From Chlamydiota bacterium (GTDB lineage: Bacteria; Chlamydiota; Chlamydiia; Chlamydiales; Parachlamydiaceae): a DNA stretch of 62,586 nucleotides. Both the position numbers and the translations under genes were made by a program. The notes beneath the pieces are model-generated. The model was not told where the DNA came from, ran no database searches, and saw only the letters and a list, made by a program, of their open reading frames with translations. The stretch covers positions 1 through 62,586 of the forward strand of contig JABDGQ010000005.1 of the NCBI GenBank assembly GCA_013285965.1. Direction: 5' to 3'. Numbering within the stretch: position 1 is the first letter of the stretch; the number at the start of each line of letters is the position of its first letter. Below are positions 8,512 to 17,231 of this stretch, piece by piece.

Positions 8512-9354
8512 ATGCGTAACTTGAAATTTATTTATTCAAAAATATTTTTTTTTCTGATCTGCCTTTACCACTCTTCATCTGCCCTAGCATTAACACATCA
8601 ACATTTTTATGACGCTTGCTATAATTCAATTCACGCTATCACAGTTAGTCCCCATGAGCACACTATAGTTCCGATCAGAGCAAGTGGTGAAAAGGTCAAG
8701 AGACAAACTGTGGCTACTTTAGCCTGCGAAAATGGAGCAATAGCAGCCATTAATGGAGGATTTTGGAAATTAAATGGCGATCCGGCCGGAGCGCTAAAAA
8801 TAGATAATCAGTGGCTGGGGACACCACTAAAACCACGCGGCGCAATTGGCTGGTCTGAGGCAGAGCAAAAACCATTGATTGATCGAATAATGACAAATTA
8901 TAGCCTATCTGACTTGCCAGCATGTGAAGACATTTCTGTTATTCCACTTTCTGAACTCACACATTCTGCAACTGAAATGTGGAATGCTTTTTCGCATATT
9001 GTAGGCGGCACACCAGTACTTATTCAAAAAGGGAATATAATAACTGATTTTACACCGGAGCAAACTTTAACTTCTTTTATTGCTAACACACACCCAAGAT
9101 CTGCTATTGGCTTAAAAGAGAATGGTGACTGGCTATTTGTAGTTGTCGATGGCACTGGCTTTAGTGGAGGAATGGATATGCATCAACTAGCACAACTCAT
9201 GTTTGACTTAGGCTGCGTGGATGCTTTGAATTTAGATGGCGGTGGCTCCTCCACCATGGTAATAGATGGAGAGGTTATTAATAATCCTTGTGGCAAAACA
9301 ATGGAAAACGGAAAATATGTAGAACAAGTTTCTGACGCTATATTAATTTTTTAA
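8512..9354 (+). CDS. Exported phosphodiester glycosidase (NAGPA-like) family protein
   Basis: A 280-residue protein with a signal peptide (about residues 1-26, ending SSALA) and the NAGPA/DUF2233 fold. Human NAGPA removes GlcNAc caps from mannose-6-phosphate signals; bacterial members cleave sugar phosphodiesters. Family hallmarks are 'AAINGGFWKLNGDPAGALK' (about 83-101), 'HPRSAIGLKENG', 'VVVDGTGFSGGMD' and the conserved 'LNLDGGGSSTMV' near the C-terminus. GGAGG sits seven bases before the ATG. Export suggests action in the periplasm or outside the cell, perhaps on host or own glycans. The substrate cannot be inferred. Confidence 0.83.
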   Translation: MRNLKFIYSKIFFFLICLYHSSSALALTHQHFYDACYNSIHAITVSPHEHTIVPIRASGEKVKRQTVATLACENGAIAAINGGFWKLNGDPAGALKIDNQWLGTPLKPRGAIGWSEAEQKPLIDRIMTNYSLSDLPACEDISVIPLSELTHSATEMWNAFSHIVGGTPVLIQKGNIITDFTPEQTLTSFIANTHPRSAIGLKENGDWLFVVVDGTGFSGGMDMHQLAQLMFDLGCVDALNLDGGGSSTMVIDGEVINNPCGKTMENGKYVEQVSDAILIF

Positions 9355-9611
9355 AAACATTCTTTACGGCAGAAGAGATTTTATTTTCCCTGCTCCTATC
9401 ATCCAAGATCTCTCCAGGAGAAACGTGTCTTAAAATTACATTTCGTGATAAAATCATACTGGTGACTGAGAGAGGATGGTTTTGTTAGCGCTTGCTACCA
9501 ATCAAATTCCTCGATAGTGAAGTTTTTCTTTCTTATACCTTAGCCTTTTTGTTGAGATAAATTTTTTACTTTCTGTAGAATCTCCATATTTCATCAAAAA
9601 ACAGAGGCGTT
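9355..9611. other. Intergenic region before the BTB/LRR gene
   Basis: About 257 bases with no gene, no repeat copy and no clear hairpin. A promoter for the following long gene is expected here, but I cannot point to one. Confidence 0.4.
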
Positions 9612-12600
9612 ATGGCAAATTTGAATGGCGTATCAGCGGGGCTTAACCAATACGGAATCTATATCGAAGATGACGTAGAAGAAAATAAGCGTGAACACGT
9701 ACACCACCAGCGGGCAGAAATCTCAAGCTATCCAACGCCAAATAACATCGCCGAGCTGCGCCAGTTAATTTCGTGTGCGGAATTAGAAAGCGATCCAGAG
9801 ATCATCGCCATTTACGATAGAGCTCTGGCTCCCTATTTCAGACATAGGTTAAATCTTCGAGATTTGGTGCATGATGACGTAAGACATCGTTTTTTTTGCT
9901 TAAATTTTCCCGTCTCAAAAACAAATCTCATAGGCACATTGAATCCAGTGATAAAGGCTGGAAGCCAAAATAAGCTTCCGTTTAGGCACCCTATGAAAGA
10001 CGATCAGAACTCTGCTTTGTCGGCTTTATTGAAAGAGGAGTGTACGGAAAACCGCCTTTCTACACTCAGAAATAAATCTCAAAATAATCAGTTTGCACAA
10101 ACCCCTAGTGAATTTGTAGAAGCATTTTCAGAATCCAGAGGGAGCCGGGATGCTGCAGCATTTTTTATACAATACAGCGCTCCTGCTTTATTTTATTATT
10201 TTTTGTTCCTATTAAATCCTTCAGGAGATACGAACAAATCTCTGTGCAGCGATTTATTTTCCCAGTTGAGTCGAACTGAAATATGGACGAAATTATCCGA
10301 AGAAGAAATTTTAGATTTTACTTGGCTCATACTGCATTATCCTCCATTGCTTTCGCAACTGCAGAGAGATCCTAACGATCAAGTGCAAATTCTATGTGAA
10401 GAGAAGGCAACAAAACAACAAAGGCTCTTTACGACGAGTCGATTCCTTATCTCTGCTCAATCAAACTACTTTAGTTCTCTGCTCACAAATAATAATGAGC
10501 CTATTGACACTCTCGATCTCTCCTCAACGAGTTTTGATAGTCGCACAATAGAACTACTTCTACGCTGGATTTCTCATTCGCGCACCGGCATGTTTGCTTT
10601 CGACGGAGAAACGACAATCCAAGAATTGAAGAATTTGATTGAATCCATCGCAGCCCTTGATTTGAGCAATCAAAAAGAGTTTGAAGAAGCGGTGATCATT
10701 GAATTAAAAAAACGGCTTAACGTAGATACGCTATATGAGATCACTCAAATCGGCTTGCGTTATCACCTCCATTTGTTGATTGACTTTTGCGTCCGGTTCA
10801 TTAATTTCTATGAAGAAGGCAATCTATATCTTAAAGTGGATAGTCAAGGTTTTTTTGAAGTTACCCAATCTAGAGATGGGTACGATCTGCCTGAACAAGT
10901 CTACAAGACGATTTCACTTCTGGGTCCTAAAATACATACCGCATCGATCGAAACATTTCGTCCGCAAACTGAGAGAAGAGGCTGCTGCACAAGGATCGTT
11001 AATAAACTCTCTTCTTTTAGTCACAGCTTTTGGGATAAATGTGGAGGTCTCGTTAAACGAACGGGCTGCTTTGCTCTATCGATTTTCTCAATCGAAAAAA
11101 TGGCTGATAAAGAGTGGATAGATGAACGGGATTTTCCACTCGCCGTAGGGCTTGGCATCATCTATCCTCTCGTTCACAAAGTATTCTCGCGCTGTGTCGA
11201 TTGCTCGAGAAGAAACCGACCAGTTCTTGTCGTCTCTCTTCCAGGATTAATTCCACTCCGAATACAGTACAAAGCGGAAAAAGCCTTGCTTGCAGTACAA
11301 GAAAGTGTTCACGGGTGCGCGCAGGTCTGTTTTAGAAAAAGAAGAGATTCTGGCGCGGAACCTTTAATTTCAGCTCAAAATCCAATTTTCAATGCACTCC
11401 CATCCACTTTGCACTCCCTAAAAGTTTCTCAAGCTTCTGACCTCACTGATGAAGACTGTGCCCAGATTGGCGCAAAATATCCCGAGCTAAAGCGTTTAGA
11501 GCTTGGATATCATCCGTGCTTAAACGGGAAAAACTTTCAATTTCTTGCTCGTCTTAATCTTCAAGAACTCAGCTTCGTTTTCCGCAGAGGAGAAAAGGGA
11601 CTTGCTCTTGAACTGCTCCGCTTGGATGAATTAATTTCACAGTCTAATTTAAAAATCGAAATTTCTTTATTTGATACGACACTTATCTACTTTCCTCCAA
11701 CTTTTTTGCGTAATCTTCCTCTTGGGGCCTCTTTGCACGTCTTACTACAACATGCCCCAATTCCACCTGGGTTCATTCTATTTGAGTCACCTACAGGGGC
11801 AGGGCAATCGGTAGCTTGGCCCGGCGTTGCTGAAGCGCTCAGCGTGAGTTTCCCCAAAATAGATACTCTTGATTGCCATGGACCTTTGACAGATGCTGAT
11901 TTGGAGCTGATTTCTCCTGCCATTGCGTCATGTCGTCAGCTCATTCTTAGACAAGGCCCTCGCCCATTTCGGCCTGAAGGCTTGACCGATATAGCTATGC
12001 AGATCATTGGAGAACGATGCCAACAATTAGAAGAATTATTTATTGGAATCAGTTCTATTACAACTATTCAAGCTTTGATTGACAATAATATCTTATTAAA
12101 AAAGATTGCTTTTCGCCAATGCAATCATCTGGACAATTCTGTCTTAGATCAATTAGCAAGAATGCCTACTCTTTCTTCAATCTACATAGATGGCCTTCAT
12201 TTGATTACCGATCTTGGTCTAAATAATATTCTCGATAACTCCACTTCAGTGCAGGAATGTCTTGTTATGAACTGCAATGGCGTTTCCCATCACATGCTGA
12301 TGCGCCTGTTTTATGAAAAAAACCCTTCCAAAAAAGAGAATATGAAAAAAGCCGTGCATGCGCTAAAGCAGATATTTGATACTCCATTACCTAAGCAGCT
12401 AGCGCAAAAGTTATCTCTTCCTCTTCTATTTGGTTCGATGCAGACAATGGCGCCACAATTTTTTATTGGTAAAAAGTATCAAGCATTCCATTCACACCTT
12501 GGCTTAGTGCGGGAAAAACAGTCGTTAGAATTTCCCTTATCGCTTCACGAAGCTTCCGCACAATTTTCTTGTGATATGGAGTCTATGATAATAGATAGCG

Positions 12601-13202
12601 TCAATTCTGCAGAACATGCTCTCCAATTTTCACATCCGGAAAATGCAAGCCATAAGCGCATAAAAAAAGAGATGGCCCCTTTTAATCCTCTTGCAGCAGA
12701 CACGATGAGATTATTTGCCCTTTACTGCTTGAGCGAGGAACTGACTCCTTATCGCTACCAAATTGCATCCGCTTATCGAGAATTTTTAGCCCATTATTTT
12801 TCGAGCGAATATCTACTTACGGTTGATAAACTTGTAACTGAATTTATGACTCATCTCAAAGATGCGATTAAAACAAATGAAAATGATTTAAAGAAGAAAA
12901 TAGAAGAATTAATTCCATTAGCTTTTTTAAATCCTCGGATATTTTTGTTTCGAACTTATCAAATATTTTTTGCGGACCATTCAGAAGTCAATCAAGAGAT
13001 CTTCTTAAATTTTGCGCAACTGATCAAAACACAAGGAGATACTCTAGGCTGGACTTTTGAGCAAAGAATTACCCCCCTCTTTGCCGCCATCCTTTTTAAC
13101 TTAAATTTTTTCTCTAATGTATTGCTCCCAACAAAAGAGCGAGTCTCTGTAGTACCGGCTGATTTTGATAAGAGATTCGATTCTGATGAAAAACATGACT
13201 AG
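9612..13202 (+). CDS. BTB/POZ and leucine-rich-repeat protein, candidate host-directed effector
   Basis: A 1196-residue protein without a signal peptide. Residues about 270-400 form a BTB/POZ-like domain: 'FLISAQSNYFSSLLTNNNEP' (the 'S.YF..ml' pattern), then 'LDLSSTSFDSRTIELLLRWI' and helices resembling a BACK linker. Residues about 600-900 hold irregular leucine-rich repeats of the F-box/AMN1 cysteine-containing type ('LTDEDCAQIGAKYPELKRLEL', shortened here to its core LTDEDCAQIG). The last 250 residues are helical and unrecognised. In eukaryotes BTB proteins recruit substrates to Cullin-3 ubiquitin ligases. In amoeba-associated chlamydiae such architectures are expanded and thought to be secreted effectors. 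Its codon choice looks somewhat more GC-rich than that of its neighbours, which hints at transfer. Family assignment is good; host function is inference. Confidence 0.78.
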   Translation: MANLNGVSAGLNQYGIYIEDDVEENKREHVHHQRAEISSYPTPNNIAELRQLISCAELESDPEIIAIYDRALAPYFRHRLNLRDLVHDDVRHRFFCLNFPVSKTNLIGTLNPVIKAGSQNKLPFRHPMKDDQNSALSALLKEECTENRLSTLRNKSQNNQFAQTPSEFVEAFSESRGSRDAAAFFIQYSAPALFYYFLFLLNPSGDTNKSLCSDLFSQLSRTEIWTKLSEEEILDFTWLILHYPPLLSQLQRDPNDQVQILCEEKATKQQRLFTTSRFLISAQSNYFSSLLTNNNEPIDTLDLSSTSFDSRTIELLLRWISHSRTGMFAFDGETTIQELKNLIESIAALDLSNQKEFEEAVIIELKKRLNVDTLYEITQIGLRYHLHLLIDFCVRFINFYEEGNLYLKVDSQGFFEVTQSRDGYDLPEQVYKTISLLGPKIHTASIETFRPQTERRGCCTRIVNKLSSFSHSFWDKCGGLVKRTGCFALSIFSIEKMADKEWIDERDFPLAVGLGIIYPLVHKVFSRCVDCSRRNRPVLVVSLPGLIPLRIQYKAEKALLAVQESVHGCAQVCFRKRRDSGAEPLISAQNPIFNALPSTLHSLKVSQASDLTDEDCAQIGAKYPELKRLELGYHPCLNGKNFQFLARLNLQELSFVFRRGEKGLALELLRLDELISQSNLKIEISLFDTTLIYFPPTFLRNLPLGASLHVLLQHAPIPPGFILFESPTGAGQSVAWPGVAEALSVSFPKIDTLDCHGPLTDADLELISPAIASCRQLILRQGPRPFRPEGLTDIAMQIIGERCQQLEELFIGISSITTIQALIDNNILLKKIAFRQCNHLDNSVLDQLARMPTLSSIYIDGLHLITDLGLNNILDNSTSVQECLVMNCNGVSHHMLMRLFYEKNPSKKENMKKAVHALKQIFDTPLPKQLAQKLSLPLLFGSMQTMAPQFFIGKKYQAFHSHLGLVREKQSLEFPLSLHEASAQFSCDMESMIIDSVNSAEHALQFSHPENASHKRIKKEMAPFNPLAADTMRLFALYCLSEELTPYRYQIASAYREFLAHYFSSEYLLTVDKLVTEFMTHLKDAIKTNENDLKKKIEELIPLAFLNPRIFLFRTYQIFFADHSEVNQEIFLNFAQLIKTQGDTLGWTFEQRITPLFAAILFNLNFFSNVLLPTKERVSVVPADFDKRFDSDEKHD

Positions 13203-13250
13203 ACGAGAAATTCATTTTGTAGGTCTTTGGCTCGCTTTTTCTAGATTTTA

Positions 13251-13445
13251 ATGTTAACACGCTATAAGTTTAGAATAACTGCCATCTTTTTTATATTTAT
13301 TGGAATCATGCTATTTAATATTTTTAGTAAAAATTTAAAAAAAAACAAACTTTTCGCACAATTACAACAAGAGCTAAATAACCAACTCTTAGCTGTTCAA
13401 GCAGAAAAAAACTTCTATCGCCCACTTTTATGCACAAGCCTCTAA
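13251..13445 (+). CDS. Small single-pass membrane protein (possible)
   Basis: A 64-residue open frame with a basic N-terminus, one strong hydrophobic segment (about residues 8-25) and a lysine/glutamine-rich tail. No ribosome-binding site is evident. It lies 49 bases before the YihY gene, on the same strand, and could be its leader gene. I do not recognise it. The positive-inside topology supports a real protein, but the short length leaves doubt. Confidence 0.35.
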   Translation: MLTRYKFRITAIFFIFIGIMLFNIFSKNLKKNKLFAQLQQELNNQLLAVQAEKNFYRPLLCTSL

Positions 13446-13493
13446 CATCCATTTTAAAACAACGCACATTTTTATTTGATAAGAGCAATTTTT

Positions 13494-14399
13494 ATGCATA
13501 GAAAACTTAAAAAGACGGTTAATTTTTTTCAAAGTGACATTTGGCATGAAGATAAAAAGCAAAATTATTTTAAAAAATATACTTATAAAGTATTAAGAAT
13601 TCTCATTTTATCAGTACAAGGATTTATTAATGATAATGGCTTTGACAAAGCATCTACACTTACTTTTTATACTCTATTAACCATTGTACCACTGCTAGCA
13701 ATTGGTTTTGGCATTGCCCAATTCTTTGGTTTTGCTGATACCTTTGCTAAACAAATTACAAATCATTTTGCTACTCAGCCAGAAGTTGCTGAAAAATTAA
13801 TTCAGTTTTCTAATTCAACTCTAAAAAATACTAGAGGTGGATGGATCGCAAGCTTAGGGATTTTTATTTTACTTTGGACTGTTATTAAAACTATTGGAAA
13901 TGTTGAATCATTTTTCAATGAGATCTGGGAGGTTAAAAATCCACGTACACTATGGCAAGAAATTAAACGCTACACACCTATCATTTTATTGTTTCCAATT
14001 TTTTTAGCAGGTTCAAGTAAGGCTATTCTTTTTTTATCAACCCATACTATGGCAGCCTCAAAGACACTTGATATAATGTATTTAAATACAGTGCTAATTT
14101 ATTTATTTAGCTTTGTCTCATATTTTGTAAGTTGGAGTTTTTTAAGTTTTCTCTATATTTACCTCCCCAATACCAAAGTATTATTGAAATCAGGATTGAT
14201 CGCAGGTATTGCTATTGGGATATTTTTTTATATTTGGCAAAGAATCTACGTTGCTTTTCAAGTTAATGCTGCTAGCTACGGTGCTATTTATGGTGGCTTT
14301 GCAGCGGTCCCTCTTTTTCTAATTTGGTTAAATTATAGCTGGCTACTTGTAATGTTTGGAGCAGAATTGTCCAAAAATATTCAAAAAGAATTAGTGTAG
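13494..14399 (+). CDS. YihY/BrkB family inner-membrane protein
   Basis: A 301-residue membrane protein of the YihY/virulence factor BrkB family (once called RNase BN, now thought not to be a nuclease). It has about six membrane segments. Typical features are 'DKASTLTFYTLLTIVPLLAIG' (core: ASTLTFYTLLTIVPL) after an amphipathic start, 'FFNEIWEVKNPRTLWQEIKRY', shown by NEIWEV..PR, and the C-terminal 'YGAIYGGFAAVPLFLIWLNY' segment with YGAIYGGFAA. I use the ATG at 13494, with AAGAG eight bases upstream; an in-frame TTG at 13476 would add six residues. The function in bacteria is not settled. Confidence 0.88.
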   Translation: MHRKLKKTVNFFQSDIWHEDKKQNYFKKYTYKVLRILILSVQGFINDNGFDKASTLTFYTLLTIVPLLAIGFGIAQFFGFADTFAKQITNHFATQPEVAEKLIQFSNSTLKNTRGGWIASLGIFILLWTVIKTIGNVESFFNEIWEVKNPRTLWQEIKRYTPIILLFPIFLAGSSKAILFLSTHTMAASKTLDIMYLNTVLIYLFSFVSYFVSWSFLSFLYIYLPNTKVLLKSGLIAGIAIGIFFYIWQRIYVAFQVNAASYGAIYGGFAAVPLFLIWLNYSWLLVMFGAELSKNIQKELV

Positions 14400-14407
14400 G
14401 TCATTAA

Positions 14408-15016
14408 ATGAGCGTAATTTTAGATCAAGCCAAATATTTTTGTAGCAACTGTATATATATATTAAACCAACCCTTAGTAAAAGAGAGTATCAAGAATATT
14501 GCCAGCGCTATTACATTTTCCTTTGGATTAGCCGAGCTTGGTAATTTTATTATGCAAGAACACACTTTTAGTGTTCAGGCTTTTAGCAACTCATGGCTGG
14601 AAGTCGCTAATACTATCACCGATGTTTGTGCCAAAATCTCATTAGTTTTGAGTGCTAGTGTTTCACGTCCGGGCGTTTATATTATCTCATCGCTAACTGG
14701 TGTTATTTTTTCCACTGAGCAACTTGAAATGGTGTGGGGGCCCAATACAATTTATGCTATTAATCCACACCACCCACGCCATCTCATAAGCTTTGCCGCT
14801 GTCATTTTAGCGCTACCCTCAAATTTGCAAATTGTCTATCAAGGTTTAAGCTATCTATACCAAGACAATCTTGATAGCTTGACTAAAACAGAAAAAAAAG
14901 CAATCCCTGCCACCTGGTTATCAGACACACAAATTAAAATAATAAGTTTATTTAATACGTTTACTAGCCGCCCTCTTTTGCACTTAGGTAATCAGTGGGC
15001 CCAATCTAGAAGCTAA
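14408..15016 (+). CDS. Hypothetical membrane protein
   Basis: A 202-residue protein I do not recognise. It has several hydrophobic stretches (about 30-50, 85-105, 122-145) and no signal-peptide cleavage pattern. It begins nine bases after the YihY stop, so the two are probably cotranscribed. Its 3' end overlaps the convergent PP2C-like gene by 11 bases. It may be a chlamydia-specific membrane protein; the hydrophobic segments are not paired tightly enough to call it an inclusion membrane protein. Confidence 0.6.
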   Translation: MSVILDQAKYFCSNCIYILNQPLVKESIKNIASAITFSFGLAELGNFIMQEHTFSVQAFSNSWLEVANTITDVCAKISLVLSASVSRPGVYIISSLTGVIFSTEQLEMVWGPNTIYAINPHHPRHLISFAAVILALPSNLQIVYQGLSYLYQDNLDSLTKTEKKAIPATWLSDTQIKIISLFNTFTSRPLLHLGNQWAQSRS

Positions 15017-16742
15017 TTAGATTAAATGGATCAAAGACTAGTAGGGTAGAATCATCCGATTTGCCAAACAATCCTTTATCAGCAAGATTACTGATTTGAT
15101 ATGCTGTTTTGAATTCAATTAAAAATAAATCCAGAGCTTTTGTTTGTTCACAAGATAGATGTGCACGATTAAGTTTATCCAACCATTTGGTTTGCAGATT
15201 ATATTGGGAATCGTTGCGCAAATAATTTAAAGGAAAGGTTGGTTGAATTGTAAACAGTTCAGGGTAACTTTTTTCAAGATGATTTTCATCTAAAACCAGT
15301 TTTAATCGATCCATAACAGGGACAGTGAGTTGCTCATTAATCCAGCGGGCATAGTTATTTAAACGTTTGACAATGACCTCTTCACTGAGTTCCTCTGACT
15401 CATTTGCAGCTATACCTTGAAAATCAGCTCTCTTTGGCTTTTTTAGTTTTTTTAAAGCATTTTCACTAACTGCCTTATTCGAGGAAAAAAGATCTTCTGG
15501 ATTAAGTGTTAACGGTTGCAATTGCATGCAAGCAGTTTCATAATTATCAAAAAGGGGTGCTTTTATAATGGCTGCAAGAGTATCTTGAAATTCTTCTACA
15601 CTATCACTTGCAATATTATCAGAAAGAAAATCACTAGCCAAAAGTACTTTGTCACCAGGTTGCATTTCTTGCGTAAAGCCAACAATCTTAGCATTCTTAC
15701 TAAAACCACCTTGCTGTCCTAAAGTTGGTAAGCGGAGCTGACCACCGGCATTGTTAACATTTTTAGCAGGATCACCAACAGCACAAGCCAAAATAGTCAC
15801 TACCCCAGTTTTATTAACATATAAAGCCACTGCATCACCCAAAACACCGCCACTAACATATACTTTATTATCTTTGAAAACAGTGCTGACAACACTAACA
15901 GTAGTTGATCCTCCCCAATTCTGAGGGTCATCCCCAGGGTTTCCTAAATCTTGCTGCCAAAAAGTATTCTGTGCACTATCAAGTGTACCTAACAAAAGAC
16001 CTTTACACGCCTCAATATTTTCAGCTGAATTAGTACCAAAAAGCTCTTTTTTTGCTAGTCCTTCTAAACATCCAGTGACGGCGCAAGTGGCAGCAATTAA
16101 CGCATGCAACTTAGTACCCGAGCCATCCGCGACCACAGCACATGGAAGGCCAGAGCTGTTAACTCCAAATCCCATTTGATCACAATTGCGACCTTGTTTA
16201 TCTAGTTTATCATTTATTCCGCCATAACTTGCATGTGCACAGGCTAATCCTGGTAACACCAATATGCCACGCGAGCCATGTGTGGTAACATTGGCCACAT
16301 TGATAGGGGTAAAATAATCACCACGCAAGCGTTGTGTAAAATCAGAAATACTTTGCATCGCTTTTTGCACTGCCCGCTGCGTGAACCAATCATAAATGCA
16401 GTGAAAAATTTTCTGAATTAAATTTAGCTGTGTGTAATTTTCTGCAGAATGTGTCTCATAGCGCTCTTTTAAATTAATAAAGGCACGCTTCAAATTATCT
16501 ATTTCTCTAGCTTTAGAAAGTCCTTTTTCTTCATTAAGATCAGAGGAAAGAGGTTCTTGATTCAATTTTTCTATCTCACATAGTTGACTAACACGATTAG
16601 CAATACTCATCATGGTACTGCGACTTTCTTTATCCGGAACAACAATCGAGTTACCACCTTCTAAGAAAGCCACATAACCGTGATTTTCTAAAGAAGTATT
16701 AATTGCGGCTGTTAATTGTTTGATTTGTGTATGGAGGTTCAT
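15006..16742 (-). CDS. PP2C-like serine/threonine phosphatase domain protein
   Basis: A 578-residue protein with a PPM/PP2C-like domain at about residues 130-430 and at the very end. Visible motifs are 'NCDQMGFGV...AVVADGSG' (the D...DG metal site, about 185-208), 'GGSTTVSVVSTVFKDNKVYV' followed by GGVLGDAVALYV (the GST..v and GDS-like strands), 'GDKVLLASDFLSDNI' and a terminal DDSTLLVF. PP2C enzymes dephosphorylate Ser/Thr using Mn/Mg bound by these aspartates. The long insert near 430-550 and the N-terminal helical part (1-130) are not family sequence. The glycine for histidine changes around DGSG suggest a divergent or regulatory member. It is the second eukaryote-type phosphatase within 9 kb. 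Confidence 0.75.
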   Translation of the reverse strand: MNLHTQIKQLTAAINTSLENHGYVAFLEGGNSIVVPDKESRSTMMSIANRVSQLCEIEKLNQEPLSSDLNEEKGLSKAREIDNLKRAFINLKERYETHSAENYTQLNLIQKIFHCIYDWFTQRAVQKAMQSISDFTQRLRGDYFTPINVANVTTHGSRGILVLPGLACAHASYGGINDKLDKQGRNCDQMGFGVNSSGLPCAVVADGSGTKLHALIAATCAVTGCLEGLAKKELFGTNSAENIEACKGLLLGTLDSAQNTFWQQDLGNPGDDPQNWGGSTTVSVVSTVFKDNKVYVSGGVLGDAVALYVNKTGVVTILACAVGDPAKNVNNAGGQLRLPTLGQQGGFSKNAKIVGFTQEMQPGDKVLLASDFLSDNIASDSVEEFQDTLAAIIKAPLFDNYETACMQLQPLTLNPEDLFSSNKAVSENALKKLKKPKRADFQGIAANESEELSEEVIVKRLNNYARWINEQLTVPVMDRLKLVLDENHLEKSYPELFTIQPTFPLNYLRNDSQYNLQTKWLDKLNRAHLSCEQTKALDLFLIEFKTAYQISNLADKGLFGKSDDSTLLVFDPFNLISF

Positions 16743-16976
16743 TAAAACCCTTTAATTATAATTTTGAGCTTTCTATTTTTATGATAGGTATATTTTTTTT
16801 GTTTGTCAAAGCCGCCTGTCAGTATTTCCATATTTCACTTGAAAAATAAACACCATCTAGCTTAGCCTATAATTGGTTTTACGAATTGATTGAATTTTGA
16901 CATAAGTCAACTATTTGAAATTAACGTAAAGATCAGTATGGATCTTTTTTGGACAGCCTTTTTGGACTGCCATTTT

Positions 16977-17049
16977 GGACTGATAGCTCAGTGGATAGAG
17001 CACCCGCCTTCTAAGCGGGTGGTCGTAGGTTCGAATCCTACTCAGTCCA
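16977..17049 (+). tRNA. tRNA-Arg (anticodon TCT)
   Basis: A complete cloverleaf. The acceptor stem GGACTGA pairs with TCAGTCC; the D-arm is GCTC...GAGC; the anticodon stem CCCGC/GCGGG encloses the loop CTTCTAA with anticodon TCT; the T-arm GTAGG TTCGAAT CCTAC is canonical; the discriminator is A. The 3' CCA is not encoded. Anticodon TCT reads AGA/AGG arginine codons. The first bases are preceded by two imperfect copies of TTTTGGAC(A/T)GCC. A TTGACA box lies at 16897-16902, but no good -10 follows at standard spacing. Confidence 0.97.
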
Positions 17050-17231
17050 TACATTCAATTTTGAATACCCGTTCAGAGGTAGCAGGTTTTGGATTTTTAA
17101 CGCAAATGTCGTTTGTACTAAATTTTTACTTTTATACCGCAATAGTATTGTAATTAAGCACATCTAATTAAGCTTGGTCGATCAGTTATCATAGAATACA
17201 GCTCACCTTATACAGAATTGGAAAAGTAGAT

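Noticed and set aside
10780-11121. 113-codon frame inside the BTB/LRR gene
   Set aside because: Shadow frame of a long gene with clear domain structure.
16890-17153. 87-codon plus-strand frame
   Set aside because: It runs through the tRNA-Arg gene and has no protein-like features elsewhere.
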